Shown one piece after another: positions 1-8,718 of a DNA stretch of 64,000 bases. Every line of letters begins with the position of its first letter. The first letter of the stretch is position 1. A program made the translations under genes and the position numbers. The stretch spans positions 68,494 through 132,493 of the forward strand of contig JBGAKC010000007.1 of NCBI GenBank assembly GCA_044224605.1, written 5' to 3'. Under the pieces are notes generated by a model. The model ran no database searches. It worked only from the letters and a program-made list of their open reading frames with translations, and was not told where the DNA came from. The stretch comes from UBA7672 sp044224605 (lineage in GTDB: Bacteria; Pseudomonadota; Alphaproteobacteria; Caulobacterales; Hyphomonadaceae).

Positions 1-71
1 TAGCGGACGCCGTGGCCGGTTTCGCCTTGGCGAACCTGGTCGGTCGAGAGTTGTGTGTGTTCGGTGCTCAT
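1..71 (-). CDS. Small hypothetical protein, 5' end only
   Basis: An ATG at 71 opens a frame that runs off the left edge with no stop in its 23 visible codons. The N-terminus reads MSTEHTQLSTDQVRQGETGH. The RQGxTGHxVR pattern resembles the start of small single-helix membrane proteins common in alphaproteobacteria, but that comparison is from memory and the membrane part lies outside the window. It is divergent from the small-protein pair at 253. Confidence 0.4.
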   Translation of the reverse strand, partial: MSTEHTQLSTDQVRQGETGHGVR

Positions 72-252
72 CGCGAGCCTCGCTGGATCAGCGTGCCCCC
101 AATCGCCCCAAGAAAATCATACACCCGCGTGCACCCGCCGTCGCGAACTGAAAACCGCGGGATTTCAGGCGCTTCGCATAGAGGTCGAGACAGGCTGAAA
201 CAATAACCTCAGATGTGCGTTCCCTTTTCGCAACATTATCGAGGGACGCGCC

Positions 253-477
253 ATGAGCCGCTCCGTGCTGTGGTCAGCGCTGGTCTTCACCGTCTTCGCG
301 TTTGCCGCCCTGGTCATCTTCTTCTGGATCCGCGACGGGTCGCTGCGAAACGCCGGCGCATCGTTGGACAATCTCTTCAACAAGACCGGCAGCGAGATCG
401 CACAGACAACGCGCGAAGTGGTGGGCTCGGCCGGCGCGGTGATCGAACGCGCCACTGACGGCGATGATCGCACCTGA
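253..477 (+). CDS. Small single-helix membrane protein, copy 1 of a tandem pair
   Basis: This 74-residue protein has one N-terminal hydrophobic helix (about residues 6-26), the motif WIRDGSLRNAG, a short amphipathic stretch and the terminal sequence TDGDDRT. The gene directly downstream (496) has the same layout and the same ending, so the two are tandem paralogues. The helix-plus-polar-tail layout suggests an inner-membrane or membrane-anchored protein. No known family or function is recognised. A GAGG-like ribosome site lies about 10 bases before the ATG. The 18-base gap to the next gene suggests co-transcription. Confidence 0.65.
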   Translation: MSRSVLWSALVFTVFAFAALVIFFWIRDGSLRNAGASLDNLFNKTGSEIAQTTREVVGSAGAVIERATDGDDRT

Positions 478-495
478 TCAAAAGGAATATCGAAG

Positions 496-723
496 ATGCG
501 CCTGCTTGCCACCCTACTTGTCGTCCTCACCGTCGGGTTTGTCGGCGTCATGGGCTATTACTGGGTTCGCGACGGATCGCTGCAGAGCGCCGGACGCGAG
601 ATGGACGAGAACCTCGCCAAGATCGACCGAACAACGGAGCCGCTGCAGGACTCACTCGGCAAGGTCGGTGAAGGCGTCAAGGAAACGGTCGGCAACGCCA
701 CGGATGGCGACGACCGCACCTAG
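496..723 (+). CDS. Small single-helix membrane protein, copy 2 of a tandem pair
   Basis: A 75-residue protein with a hydrophobic N-terminus (about 3-22), then YWVRDGSLQSAG and a charged, probably helical tail (MDENLAKIDRTTEPLQDS) ending in TDGDDRT. It matches copy 1 in the RDGSL block and at the C-terminus but diverges in between, as expected of an older duplication. The stop overlaps the end of the convergent CorA-like gene by a few bases. Function is unknown. An interacting pair anchored in the same membrane is possible but not shown. Confidence 0.65.
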   Translation: MRLLATLLVVLTVGFVGVMGYYWVRDGSLQSAGREMDENLAKIDRTTEPLQDSLGKVGEGVKETVGNATDGDDRT

Positions 724-1739
724 AACCACTTCTGCCATTTCAGGAATCCGGCCAGGCCTCCTGCCAGAACGATTGTCAGCAGGACAACGGCGCCGAATGA
801 CCAGTCTTCATGAGAGAACGGAATGCCGGCGAGGTTCATGCCGAGCAGGCCGGTGATGAAGGTAAGCGGCAGGAAGAAGGCCGATACAAGCGATAGCACG
901 AGAAGCCTGCGGTTCAGCTGTTCCTGGCGTCGGCCGGCCAGCTGGTCTTGCAGAACGGCCGCGCGGTCCCGGATTGAATCGAGTTCTTCCGAGATGCGCG
1001 TGATGCGGTCGCCCGTCTCGCGCAGATGCATCGAGTGGTCGAGGTCGAACAGCAGGCGGCCTTCCTTCTGCAGCTGGACCATGGCTTCGCGTTGGGGGAG
1101 GATATAGCGGCGCAGGATCAGGATGGTGCGGCGGAATTCGGCGAGGTCCGTCGCCGGGACCTGCTGCTGCGCCGTGAGCAGTGTCTCCTCGAATTCGTCG
1201 GCTTCCTCCTTGAGCTGATCGATCACCGGTTCGATCTTGTCGATCAGCCGCTCCGCGATCGCGACCAGCAGGCCGCCGGGTGAAGGATTTTCCAGCAGGC
1301 CGGCGGCGACTTCCTCGCGAACCTCATGGATCGCCTTCACCGGATAGGATCGCATCGAGATGACGAGGTTCTGCGTCGCCCAGATGCGGACGGAGATCAT
1401 GTCCTCGGGCTCGGCGCCAGGATTGTGGTTGATGCCGCGCAGGTTCAGCAGCAGGCCATCTTCATAGGCGGCGCAGCGTGGCCGCGTTTCGGTTTGCAGC
1501 AGCGCCGAGATGACGGTCTCGTCGAGGTCGCTCGACTCTTGCAGCCATTCGCGCGTTTCGGGGGCAAGGCGGTTGAAGTGGAGCCAACGCCATCCGGCGC
1601 GCGGGCAGGCGGCGGTGGGCTTCACCTTGCTCCAGTCGACCTTCTCGATGACGCCATCTGCCGGAAAGTCGAAGCCGAAGATGAAAGCTTCGGCATTCGG
1701 TTCAGTGTGGTCGTTGCGTTCGATAGGCGCGACGGGCAT
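720..1739 (-). CDS. CorA/ZntB-family divalent cation transporter
   Basis: The 339-residue protein has the CorA layout: a long soluble N-terminal alpha/beta and helical funnel, then two C-terminal membrane helices at about 275-300 and 312-333. The signature GMN is visible in LLGMNLAGIPF at the end of the first helix, followed by a polar loop (SHEDW) and a basic C-terminus. CorA-type proteins are homopentameric channels for Mg2+ or, in the ZntB branch, Zn2+. ZntB proteins often carry a variant of GMN, so the substrate cannot be fixed from sequence. The gene is monocistronic and convergent with the small-protein pair. Confidence 0.85.
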   Translation of the reverse strand: MPVAPIERNDHTEPNAEAFIFGFDFPADGVIEKVDWSKVKPTAACPRAGWRWLHFNRLAPETREWLQESSDLDETVISALLQTETRPRCAAYEDGLLLNLRGINHNPGAEPEDMISVRIWATQNLVISMRSYPVKAIHEVREEVAAGLLENPSPGGLLVAIAERLIDKIEPVIDQLKEEADEFEETLLTAQQQVPATDLAEFRRTILILRRYILPQREAMVQLQKEGRLLFDLDHSMHLRETGDRITRISEELDSIRDRAAVLQDQLAGRRQEQLNRRLLVLSLVSAFFLPLTFITGLLGMNLAGIPFSHEDWSFGAVVLLTIVLAGGLAGFLKWQKWF

Positions 1740-1944
1740 GGGCCAAACTCATGTTGCGCCCGCCTTCTAGACCGCTTTCAGCGCAAGGGGCTAGAGCAGC
1801 GGGCGATTAGTCTGCAACGCGGCCTTGCTGGATGATCAAGGCTCGGCATTCCGGAGGCAAACCGTTCGATTCAGGATATTCGCCCGATGCTCCAGGGGCG
1901 AGGGCGCTTGCCGTATTCCATGGGGTGACCTCTAAGTCGGCCCG

Positions 1945-2691
1945 ATGAACGAAGGTGACCCTTCTGCAAGGCGGCTGGATGTCGAGCTGGTCAGGCGTGG
2001 CTTGATGGCGTCGCGTGCGCAGGCGCGGGCGGCGATCGAAGCCGGCAAGGTAATGGTCGCCGGCGCGGTTGCGTCCAAGCCGGGAATGCTGGTCACGCCA
2101 GCCCAGCAGATCGACGCAGAGCCAGCGCATCCCTGGGTGTCGCGCGGCGGCCTGAAGCTCGACCATGCATTGCATACATTTGGCGTCGATCCGGCTGGGC
2201 GCATGTGTCTCGACGTGGGCTCTTCGACAGGCGGCTTCACCGATGTGCTGCTGGCTCGCGGGGCAAGACATGTTGTCGCAGTCGATGTCGGCAGCGGCCA
2301 GCTTCATCCGAAACTGCGTGGCGATGCGCGGGTCACGTCGCTTGAGTCGACCGACGCCCGCGATCTCACGGCAGCCATGACCGGCGAGGCGCCAACGCTC
2401 ATTGTTTGCGATGCATCCTTTATCAGCCTGGCCAAACTGCTGACCCGTCCGCTGCAGCTGGCTGCTCACGGCGCCGAACTGATCGGTCTGTTCAAGCCGC
2501 AGTTCGAAGTGGGGCCGGCGCATGTCGGGCGCGGCGGGCTCGTTTCGGATGTCGCGGCGACCGATGCAGCAGCAGCCTCCCTCGAGGCCTGGCTGGCAGC
2601 CGAGGGCTGGCCTGTGAAGAAGTGGGCCGACAGTCCAATTCGAGGAGGCGATGGCAACCCTGAGCGTTTGTTTTACGCTCGAAAGAATTGA
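1945..2691 (+). CDS. tlyA: TlyA-family rRNA methyltransferase (hemolysin A family)
   Basis: The 248-residue product begins with an S4 RNA-binding domain (about 8-65, including RRGLMASRAQARAAIEAGKV) followed by a Rossmann methyltransferase domain whose SAM-binding motif I is CLDVGSSTGGFTDVLLARGA. An FKPQFEVG motif and the RGG segment near the end are typical of the family. TlyA proteins 2'-O-methylate cytidines of 16S and 23S rRNA; the older name hemolysin is historical. Length matches the family. The gene stands alone, with a structured 220-base gap after it. Confidence 0.9.
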   Translation: MNEGDPSARRLDVELVRRGLMASRAQARAAIEAGKVMVAGAVASKPGMLVTPAQQIDAEPAHPWVSRGGLKLDHALHTFGVDPAGRMCLDVGSSTGGFTDVLLARGARHVVAVDVGSGQLHPKLRGDARVTSLESTDARDLTAAMTGEAPTLIVCDASFISLAKLLTRPLQLAAHGAELIGLFKPQFEVGPAHVGRGGLVSDVAATDAAAASLEAWLAAEGWPVKKWADSPIRGGDGNPERLFYARKN

Positions 2692-2805
2692 TTGGTAGCG
2701 GGGTCATTTCCGTACCTGATTTCGGAATCGGGGGTCAGCCCTGACGGAATCCGCGAACGATTTTCAGTGTCAGGATCGCCTGTTTTTCGGGATTGAGAAT
2801 CAGAC

Positions 2806-2903
2806 AAGCCGCGTCGCTTGCGCAACGCGGCTTGCCCTCACAGGCCCTGGGTTGGGGGGACGGGCCTGTCCGATGAAAGCCGCCCAAAGTCTGCACCGGG
2901 CGG
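2806..2903. other. Three consecutive GC-rich hairpins in an intergenic gap
   Basis: Three inverted repeats follow one another between tlyA and the convergent glycine-zipper gene: AAGCCGCGT/ACGCGGCTT (2806-2833), CAGGCCC/GGGCCTG (2841-2868) and CCGCCC/GGGCGG (2880-2903). None is followed by a clear T-run on either strand. They may act together as a bidirectional transcription end or belong to an RNA structure. Only the inverted repeats are directly seen. Confidence 0.45.
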
Positions 2904-2915
2904 ACTGTGGACAAC

Positions 2916-3542
2916 TTAATTTCTGACCTGCCAGTCGCCATAATAGGCGTCGCGGCAAGCTTCAACCGGGCGGCGGATTACGGTGCCATCCGGAAGGCGG
3001 GTGATCTGCATTGCAGTTGTGCAGTCCCGCCCCGCGTAATCATCATTCTGAATATAGGACCCGTGGCCACCCTGGTAAAGCGACGAATTACCGTACGGCC
3101 CCCGGTCGTGGTCGTAGTCGTCGTCCCGATAGCCGTAACCCGAATAGCCCGGATCGACCGGATAGGTGTTCGCAGGTGCGCGTGAGTAGCCATAGGGTTG
3201 GGATTGCGGGTAACCGCTATAACCGCCGCCGTACTGGTTGCCATAACCGGGAGCGTAGGTGCCCGCGGGCGGAGGAAGCGCATCGCAACGAACCGAGCTG
3301 CCGCCAACACCGGCCCCGACGAGACCGCCAAGCACGGCGCCGACAGTCGTTCCATCAGCGCGATGTCCGTTGGTTGCGATGTTGTTGCCGAGAACGCCGC
3401 CGATGATGCTGCCGACGATCGCGCCGCCAACCTGGCTGGAGTTCTTGGTGTTCGCGCAGTTGCGCTGATAGGTTTGAGCCGATGCGGGAAGCGCGACGGC
3501 GAGTGCGGCGGCCGTGAGAATGAGAGCTGTCTTGATACGCAT
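2916..3542 (-). CDS. Glycine-zipper 2TM domain protein, exported
   Basis: The product is about 208 residues, taking the ATG at 3542, which sits behind a strong GGAGG site and opens a clean signal peptide (MRIKTALILTAAALAVALPA, cleavage near SAQT). A glycine-zipper segment follows at about 39-85 (GGAIVGSIIGGVLGNNIA, then VGAVLGGLVGAGVGG). Next comes a long Tyr/Gly/Pro-rich region with YGYR and DDDYDHD blocks, and a C-terminal part with several Cys residues. Glycine-zipper 2TM proteins associate with the outer membrane or periplasm; a specific role is unknown. A longer frame runs upstream to 3698 but lacks a signal sequence. The gene lies downstream of aroC with a 100-base gap. Confidence 0.75.
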   Translation of the reverse strand: MRIKTALILTAAALAVALPASAQTYQRNCANTKNSSQVGGAIVGSIIGGVLGNNIATNGHRADGTTVGAVLGGLVGAGVGGSSVRCDALPPPAGTYAPGYGNQYGGGYSGYPQSQPYGYSRAPANTYPVDPGYSGYGYRDDDYDHDRGPYGNSSLYQGGHGSYIQNDDYAGRDCTTAMQITRLPDGTVIRRPVEACRDAYYGDWQVRN

Positions 3543-3642
3543 GTGGTCCTCCGACCGAACGTTTTCAGATTGGACGATAGGATGTCCAACCTGAACGGCG
3601 GCTGAAGGAATACTTCGCGGAGATTCAAAGCCTAAAGGCGGA

Positions 3643-4734
3643 TTAACCGCCCGTCTGGCCGCGATGGCGCAGTTTGTGGTCTGCAAGAACGGATGCAACC
3701 ATCGCTTCCGCGACCGGGGCGCCGCGAATGCCGACGCACGGATCGTGGCGGCCTTTCGTACGAATGTCGGTGTCGTCGCCCTGTTTCGTCACCGAGCGGC
3801 GCGGCGTAAGAATGGATGAGGTTGGCTTCACCGCCATGCGCGCAACGATCGACTGTCCGCTCGAGATGCCGCCGAGCACGCCGCCATTGTTGTTCGAGAG
3901 GAATTCGACGCCATTGCCGGCGCGGCGCATTTCATCGGCGTTCTCTTCGCCGCTCAGCGCAGCCGACGCAAAGCCCGCGCCGATCTCGACGCCTTTCACG
4001 GCGTTGATGCTCATGAGCGCAGCGGCGATATCTGCATCAAGCTTCCCATAGACCGGCGCGCCCCAACCTGCAGGCACGCCCTCGGCGATAACTTCGACGA
4101 TCGCGCCGCACGAAGAACCGGCCTTGCGCGTCGCGTCGAGGAACTCTTCCCACTTCGGCGCCATCGCAGCGTCGGGGCACCAGAAGGCGTTTTTCTCGCA
4201 CTCGTCCCAGTTCCAGTTGGCGCGATTGATCGCGTGCGGGCCGATCTGCACGACGGCTGCGCGGATCGTGATGGCGGGGCCGAGCACGAGGCGCGCAACC
4301 GCGCCTGCGGCGACGCGCGAGGCCGTCTCGCGCGCGGACGAACGGCCGCCGCCGCGATAGTCGCGCACGCCGTACTTCTGGTCGTAGACATAGTCGGCGT
4401 GGCCGGGGCGATAGCTGTCGCGGATCTCGTTATAGTCCTTCGAGCGCTGGTCGGTGTTCTCGATCATCAGCGAGATTGGCGTGCCGGTGGTCACCGGGCC
4501 GCCGGTGCGATCATCCTCGAACACGCCGGAGAGGATCTTCACCTTGTCCTCTTCCTGGCGCTGCGTGACGAAGCGCGACGTGCCGGGCTTCCGCTTGTCG
4601 AGGAATTGCTGGATGAACTCAGACGTGAGCTTCAGGCCGGGCGGGCAACCGTCGACAACGCAGCCGATGGCGGGCCCGTGGCTTTCGCCCCAGGTCGTCA
4701 CGCGGAACAGGTGGCCATAGGTGTTGTGCGACAT
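3643..4734 (-). CDS. aroC: Chorismate synthase
   Basis: This is the last enzyme of the shikimate pathway, converting 5-enolpyruvylshikimate-3-phosphate to chorismate with reduced FMN. The canonical N-terminus MSHNTYGHLFRVTTWGESHG fixes the start at 4734, behind AGGAGG. Other family signatures visible are RPGHADYVYDQKYGVRDYRG, GGGRSSARETASRVAAGAVA, and the C-terminal LTPRRSVTKQGDDTDIRTKG-like block with GRHDPCVG. The length of 363 residues is normal. The frame continues a few codons upstream to a TTG, which is unlikely to be used. Confidence 0.96.
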   Translation of the reverse strand: MSHNTYGHLFRVTTWGESHGPAIGCVVDGCPPGLKLTSEFIQQFLDKRKPGTSRFVTQRQEEDKVKILSGVFEDDRTGGPVTTGTPISLMIENTDQRSKDYNEIRDSYRPGHADYVYDQKYGVRDYRGGGRSSARETASRVAAGAVARLVLGPAITIRAAVVQIGPHAINRANWNWDECEKNAFWCPDAAMAPKWEEFLDATRKAGSSCGAIVEVIAEGVPAGWGAPVYGKLDADIAAALMSINAVKGVEIGAGFASAALSGEENADEMRRAGNGVEFLSNNNGGVLGGISSGQSIVARMAVKPTSSILTPRRSVTKQGDDTDIRTKGRHDPCVGIRGAPVAEAMVASVLADHKLRHRGQTGG

Positions 4735-4849
4735 GGGCCTCCTAAAGCGCAATTCCCGCCGTTTGAACAGTCTTGGCAGCCCGCCACAAGAATGTAGTTG
4801 GCGCCTTTAACGATACTGGCGCAGGCTGAGCCGCAGAACGGGGATCAGC

Positions 4850-6175
4850 ATGACGGGTGAGGCGGGGACGGCTGTGGAGCAGCCGAAAGCCAAGGTTATC
4901 GGTTTCTGGCAGTGCTGGGCGTTTACCGCCGGCACGATGATCGGCACCGGCATTTTCATGATGCCGGCCCTGCTTGCCCCTTATGGCGGCCTCAGCTTCG
5001 GCGGATGGCTGCTCACGGCAGGCGGCTCGATCGCGATCGCGCTCGCTATCGGCCGGCTGGCTTCTCGTACGACGCGCTCGGGCGGCATGCAGGTTTTCGT
5101 GCAGGACACGTTCGGGAAACTGCCGGGCTTTCTTGTTGGGTGGAGCAACTGGGTCGCTTGCGTGATTTCCACTGCCGCGCTCGCTGTCGGTTTTGTCGGG
5201 TACCTCAATGCGATCGTGCCCGGCCTCTCGAACGAGCCAGGCTATCAGGCCGCCGTCGCCGTTGTGCTGATCTGGACCGTGACGCTGGTGCTCATTCGCG
5301 GTGTGAAGGAAGCTGGCCTGGTCCAGCTTGTCTTTACCCTCCTCAAGCTGATCCCGCTTGCTCTGGTCATCGTCTGGGGCTTCGTCGCGGGCAAGGCTGA
5401 AAACCTTCCGCCGCTGAATCCGACAGGTGATGAACCCTTCGCCATCCTGTCAGCGACGGCGCTGCTCACCATGTTCGCCTTTCTCGGTCTTGATGTCGGC
5501 ATCATTTCCGCCGGCAATGTGAAAGACCCCCAGCGCACCCTGCCGCGCGCTGTCGTGATCGGCGTCAGCACGGTCGCCATCGTCTACATTCTGTCGACCG
5601 CGGCGGTGATGCTGCTGATCCCCGCCGGCAAGCTCGCTGCCTCGACCTCGCCCTTTGCTGACGCCGTGCGCGGCATTGGCGACTGGGCGCCGTCGCTGAT
5701 TACCGTCGGCGCGCTTGTCTCCATCGTCGGATCGATGAACGGCAATATCTTCTGTACGGCACAGCAATCGATGGCCGCCGGGCTGGAAGGGGTCGCGCCG
5801 AAAGTCCTCGCGAAGCTCAACAAGGGTGAGGCGCCGTGGGTGTCGCTGGTCTTCAGTTCGATGCTGGCCACTGTCCTGCTGCTCATGAACTATTCGCGCG
5901 GCCTCGTGGGCGCCTTCACCTTCCTCCTGATGATGACCACGATCGCCAGCCTCGTCTGCTACCTGTTGTGCGCGCTGGCTGAGCTCAGCCGCTCATGGCG
6001 GAGTGCTCCGGCATGGGCGGCTGTCGCCGTGATCGCCACAATCTATTCCGCCTTCGCCATTCTTGGCGCAGGGCAGGAGCCGTTGATCTGGGGTCTGGTT
6101 CTCGTCGTCCTTGGCGTCCCAGTCTATTATCTCGGCCGCCAGCGCGCCGTCACGGTTGCGACGGCTCAAGCCTGA
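4850..6175 (+). CDS. APC-superfamily amino acid permease (AdiC/ArcD-like)
   Basis: A 441-residue polytopic membrane protein with about twelve hydrophobic helices. The first helix carries the glycine-rich unwound segment GTMIGTGIFMMPALLAPYG, the substrate-binding signature of APC transporters related to AdiC and PotE. The family exchanges or imports amino acids and polyamines. A WSN segment after helix 2-3 and a conserved FAFLGLDVG region in helix 6 fit basic amino acid/polyamine antiporters. No decarboxylase lies nearby, so the substrate is open. It is transcribed alone, divergent from aroC. Confidence 0.8.
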   Translation: MTGEAGTAVEQPKAKVIGFWQCWAFTAGTMIGTGIFMMPALLAPYGGLSFGGWLLTAGGSIAIALAIGRLASRTTRSGGMQVFVQDTFGKLPGFLVGWSNWVACVISTAALAVGFVGYLNAIVPGLSNEPGYQAAVAVVLIWTVTLVLIRGVKEAGLVQLVFTLLKLIPLALVIVWGFVAGKAENLPPLNPTGDEPFAILSATALLTMFAFLGLDVGIISAGNVKDPQRTLPRAVVIGVSTVAIVYILSTAAVMLLIPAGKLAASTSPFADAVRGIGDWAPSLITVGALVSIVGSMNGNIFCTAQQSMAAGLEGVAPKVLAKLNKGEAPWVSLVFSSMLATVLLLMNYSRGLVGAFTFLLMMTTIASLVCYLLCALAELSRSWRSAPAWAAVAVIATIYSAFAILGAGQEPLIWGLVLVVLGVPVYYLGRQRAVTVATAQA

Positions 6176-6238
6176 TCCGGCTGGCGCTGGCAAGGGCGTA
6201 TCGCTAGGTTCCCCGTCAGACACCGGGAGCCAGACGCC

Positions 6239-6994
6239 ATGACCTACGACTTCAAGGGAAAGACCGCCGTCGTGACCGGCGCGAGCCGCGGGATCGGGGC
6301 GGCGATCGTGCGGACGCTCGCCGCCGATGGCGCAAAGGTCGCGTTGGTGGCGCGGACGGGCGATGCGATCCGCAAGCTGGCGGCGGAAATCGGCAATGGC
6401 GCTGTGGCGATCGAGGCGGACATGTCGTCGCCTGACGGCTGGAAGGGTGCGGCGGAGAGGGCGCTGAAGGCGCTCGGCGATGTCGACATCCTCGTCAACA
6501 ATGCTGGCGTCAGCGCCGCGCAGGCGATGGGCAAGGTGACGGCCGAGGGGCTGGACGAGACGCTGAACGTCAACGTGCGCAACCTGATCCTGCTGACCGA
6601 CGCCCTCTCAGCCTCGCTGATCAGGCGCAAGGGGACAGTGATCAACATCTCGTCCGTGTCGGCGTTCTCTGGAGCGCTGGGGCAGATCGCGTATTCGACA
6701 TCGAAGGGCGCGGTCAACTCGTTCACCCGCAACGCCTCGATCGATTTCGGCCGGGCCGGCGTTCGCGTGAACGCGATTGCCCCGGGCGTGATCGACGATG
6801 GCATGTGGTCGACGGCGTTCTCGAAGGGGCTCGACCGGGAGAAGACGCTGGAGCGCATGGGCCGTCTGGTGCCGCTCGAGAAGCGCTGGGGCTCGGCGCA
6901 AAACATCGCAGATGCGGTGGCATTCCTCGCTTCCGACAAGGCGGCATACATCACGGGGCAGGTTCTGCGCGTTGACGGCGGGATGATCGTCTGA
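6239..6994 (+). CDS. SDR-family NAD(P)-dependent oxidoreductase
   Basis: A 251-residue classical short-chain dehydrogenase. The cofactor motif TGASRGIG is at about 14-21, NNAG at about 87-90, and the catalytic Ser-Tyr-Lys set is in NISSVSAFSGALGQIAYSTSKGA. The C-terminal DGGMIV ending is typical of 3-oxoacyl-ACP reductase-like SDRs. The substrate cannot be read from sequence. Its stop overlaps the pdxH start by one base (TGATG), so the two are translationally coupled. Confidence 0.88.
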   Translation: MTYDFKGKTAVVTGASRGIGAAIVRTLAADGAKVALVARTGDAIRKLAAEIGNGAVAIEADMSSPDGWKGAAERALKALGDVDILVNNAGVSAAQAMGKVTAEGLDETLNVNVRNLILLTDALSASLIRRKGTVINISSVSAFSGALGQIAYSTSKGAVNSFTRNASIDFGRAGVRVNAIAPGVIDDGMWSTAFSKGLDREKTLERMGRLVPLEKRWGSAQNIADAVAFLASDKAAYITGQVLRVDGGMIV

Positions 6995-7665
6995 TGGCTG
7001 ACAAGGGTATTCCCACTTCTCCAAGCACGGAGGATTACGCGAAGGCGGCGGCGAATTCGCCGGACGATGGGGCGTGGTTCGCGAAGACCGATCCGTTCGT
7101 GCTGTTTGCAGAATGGCTGGAGGACGCCAAGAAGAAGGAGCCGAACGACGCCAACGCCATGGCGCTGGCGACCGCGGACGAGCATGGCGCGCCGGACGTG
7201 CGGATGGTGCTTCTCAAGGACGTGTCGGCGGAAGGGTTTGTGTTCTACTCGAACAAGGAGAGCCGGAAGGGGCGGCAACTGACCGCGAATGCGCAGGCGG
7301 CGCTATGTTTCCACTGGAAGAGCTTGCGAAGGTCCGTGAGGGTATCCGGTCGGGTTCAGGAGGCGACGGCGAAGGAGGCGGACGCCTATTTCGCGACGCG
7401 GGCCAAGGACAGCCAGATCGGGGCGTGGGCCTCCGAACAGTCCCGACCGATGGAGGGGCGGTTCGAGCTGGAGAAGCGGATCGCGATGTTTGCCGCCCGG
7501 TATGGACTTGGAAAGACGCCGCGTCCGCCGCACTGGATCGGCTGGCGGATCGTGCCGACACGCATCGAATTCTGGCGCGACAGGCCGTTCCGGCTTCATG
7601 ACAGGCTGGAGTTCACGCGGGACAACGCCGCCCAGCCCTGGACGACACGCAGGCTTTACCCCTGA
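6994..7665 (+). CDS. pdxH: Pyridoxine/pyridoxamine 5'-phosphate oxidase
   Basis: PdxH oxidises pyridoxine or pyridoxamine phosphate to pyridoxal phosphate using FMN. Family motifs seen in this 223-residue protein are VRMVLLKDV and FVFYSNKESRKGRQL (FMN contacts), FHWKSLRRSVRVSGRV, WASEQSRP, and the C-terminal PTRIEFWRDRPFRLHDR and RLYP ending. Length is normal. The gene overlaps the SDR gene by one base, a frequent PdxH arrangement in alphaproteobacteria. Confidence 0.95.
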   Translation: MADKGIPTSPSTEDYAKAAANSPDDGAWFAKTDPFVLFAEWLEDAKKKEPNDANAMALATADEHGAPDVRMVLLKDVSAEGFVFYSNKESRKGRQLTANAQAALCFHWKSLRRSVRVSGRVQEATAKEADAYFATRAKDSQIGAWASEQSRPMEGRFELEKRIAMFAARYGLGKTPRPPHWIGWRIVPTRIEFWRDRPFRLHDRLEFTRDNAAQPWTTRRLYP

Positions 7666-7755
7666 CTCTGCGGCAATCCCGTTGGCGGGCTTGTAAACGG
7701 TGTGGCAGCATCTTCCGAAATAGGAGTCAGCAAAGCTGGCCTGAGGGAGGATCTA

Positions 7756-8718
7756 ATGGACCTGCTGCAGAGGTTTGCCTTGGCGGTCGTTCTGTCCTGT
7801 TGTTCTGAGACCGCGATTGCACAGCAGACGCCTGCGCCGGCAGCCGCACATTCCGAGCCGTGGTGGAACTCGCCGTGGGGCGAGGCGGACCGGCTGGGCA
7901 ATGTCAACAATTTGAGCGCCGAGGGCGTCAAGCGCGCGGCCGGGCTGATCAAGACCGGCAAGGTCTATGCGCTGGGCATTCCGACCGCACCGGAGTCGGC
8001 GGCGTACGGCAACCGCGTCTATTCAGTCGAGCGCACGCCGGGACCCAATGCGGACTACACGCCGAACGGTTCGCAGCGTGTGACCTCGTTCGACGAGCGC
8101 GTCGTAACCTCGATGGGCATCGGCACGCAGATCGACGGCTTCGGACATCTGGGGGTGGATCACCATTACTACAACGGGATCACCGGCAAGGAAGTCGCAA
8201 CCTCGCGCGCGCTGCAGACGGCCGATATTCCGCCGATCGTGACGCGGGGCGTGCTGATCGACATGACCAGGCACTATGGCAAGCCGATGCTGGAAGTGGG
8301 CGACACCTACAACCGCGCCGAGATCGAAGCGGCGATGAAGGCGCAGGGCGTCACCATCGGCAAGGGCGATGTGGTGCTGTTCCACACTGGTTGGATGAAG
8401 GGGAAGATGGCGAGCGACAAAGACCTCTATCGCTCGCGCGAGCCGGGGCTGGGCGAGGACGGCGCGATCTTTCTGGCTGACCTCGGCGTGGTGGCGATCG
8501 GGTCGGACACGGTGGCGCTCGAGGCGCTGCCGTCGCCGCCGGGTAAGACGTTCATCGTCCACCAGACGCTTCTCGCCAAGAAGGGCGTGCACGTGCTCGA
8601 GACAATCGACACGAACCAGCTGGCGGCTGATGGCGTGAAGGAGTTCCTGTTCGTGTTGGGGATTCCGCGGATGGTGGGGACCGTGCAGATGGTCATCAAT
8701 CCGGTAGCGATCTCCTAG
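7756..8718 (+). CDS. Cyclase-family (kynurenine formamidase-like) hydrolase, exported
   Basis: The ATG at 7756 is preceded by GGGAGG and opens a signal peptide (MDLLQRFALAVVLSCCSETA, cleavage near IAQQ). The mature part has cyclase-family features: WWNSPWGEADRLGNVNNLS near the N-terminus and the metal-site segment GIGTQIDGFGHLGVDHHYYNG, then VVLFHTGWMKG and a late glycine-rich stretch. Family members are metal-dependent hydrolases or cyclases, including bacterial kynurenine formamidase. The classic HxGTHxDxPxHF is here GTQIDGFGH, a known variant. The predicted product is about 320 residues and periplasmic. A longer frame from 7702 would hide the signal peptide. Confidence 0.8.
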   Translation: MDLLQRFALAVVLSCCSETAIAQQTPAPAAAHSEPWWNSPWGEADRLGNVNNLSAEGVKRAAGLIKTGKVYALGIPTAPESAAYGNRVYSVERTPGPNADYTPNGSQRVTSFDERVVTSMGIGTQIDGFGHLGVDHHYYNGITGKEVATSRALQTADIPPIVTRGVLIDMTRHYGKPMLEVGDTYNRAEIEAAMKAQGVTIGKGDVVLFHTGWMKGKMASDKDLYRSREPGLGEDGAIFLADLGVVAIGSDTVALEALPSPPGKTFIVHQTLLAKKGVHVLETIDTNQLAADGVKEFLFVLGIPRMVGTVQMVINPVAIS

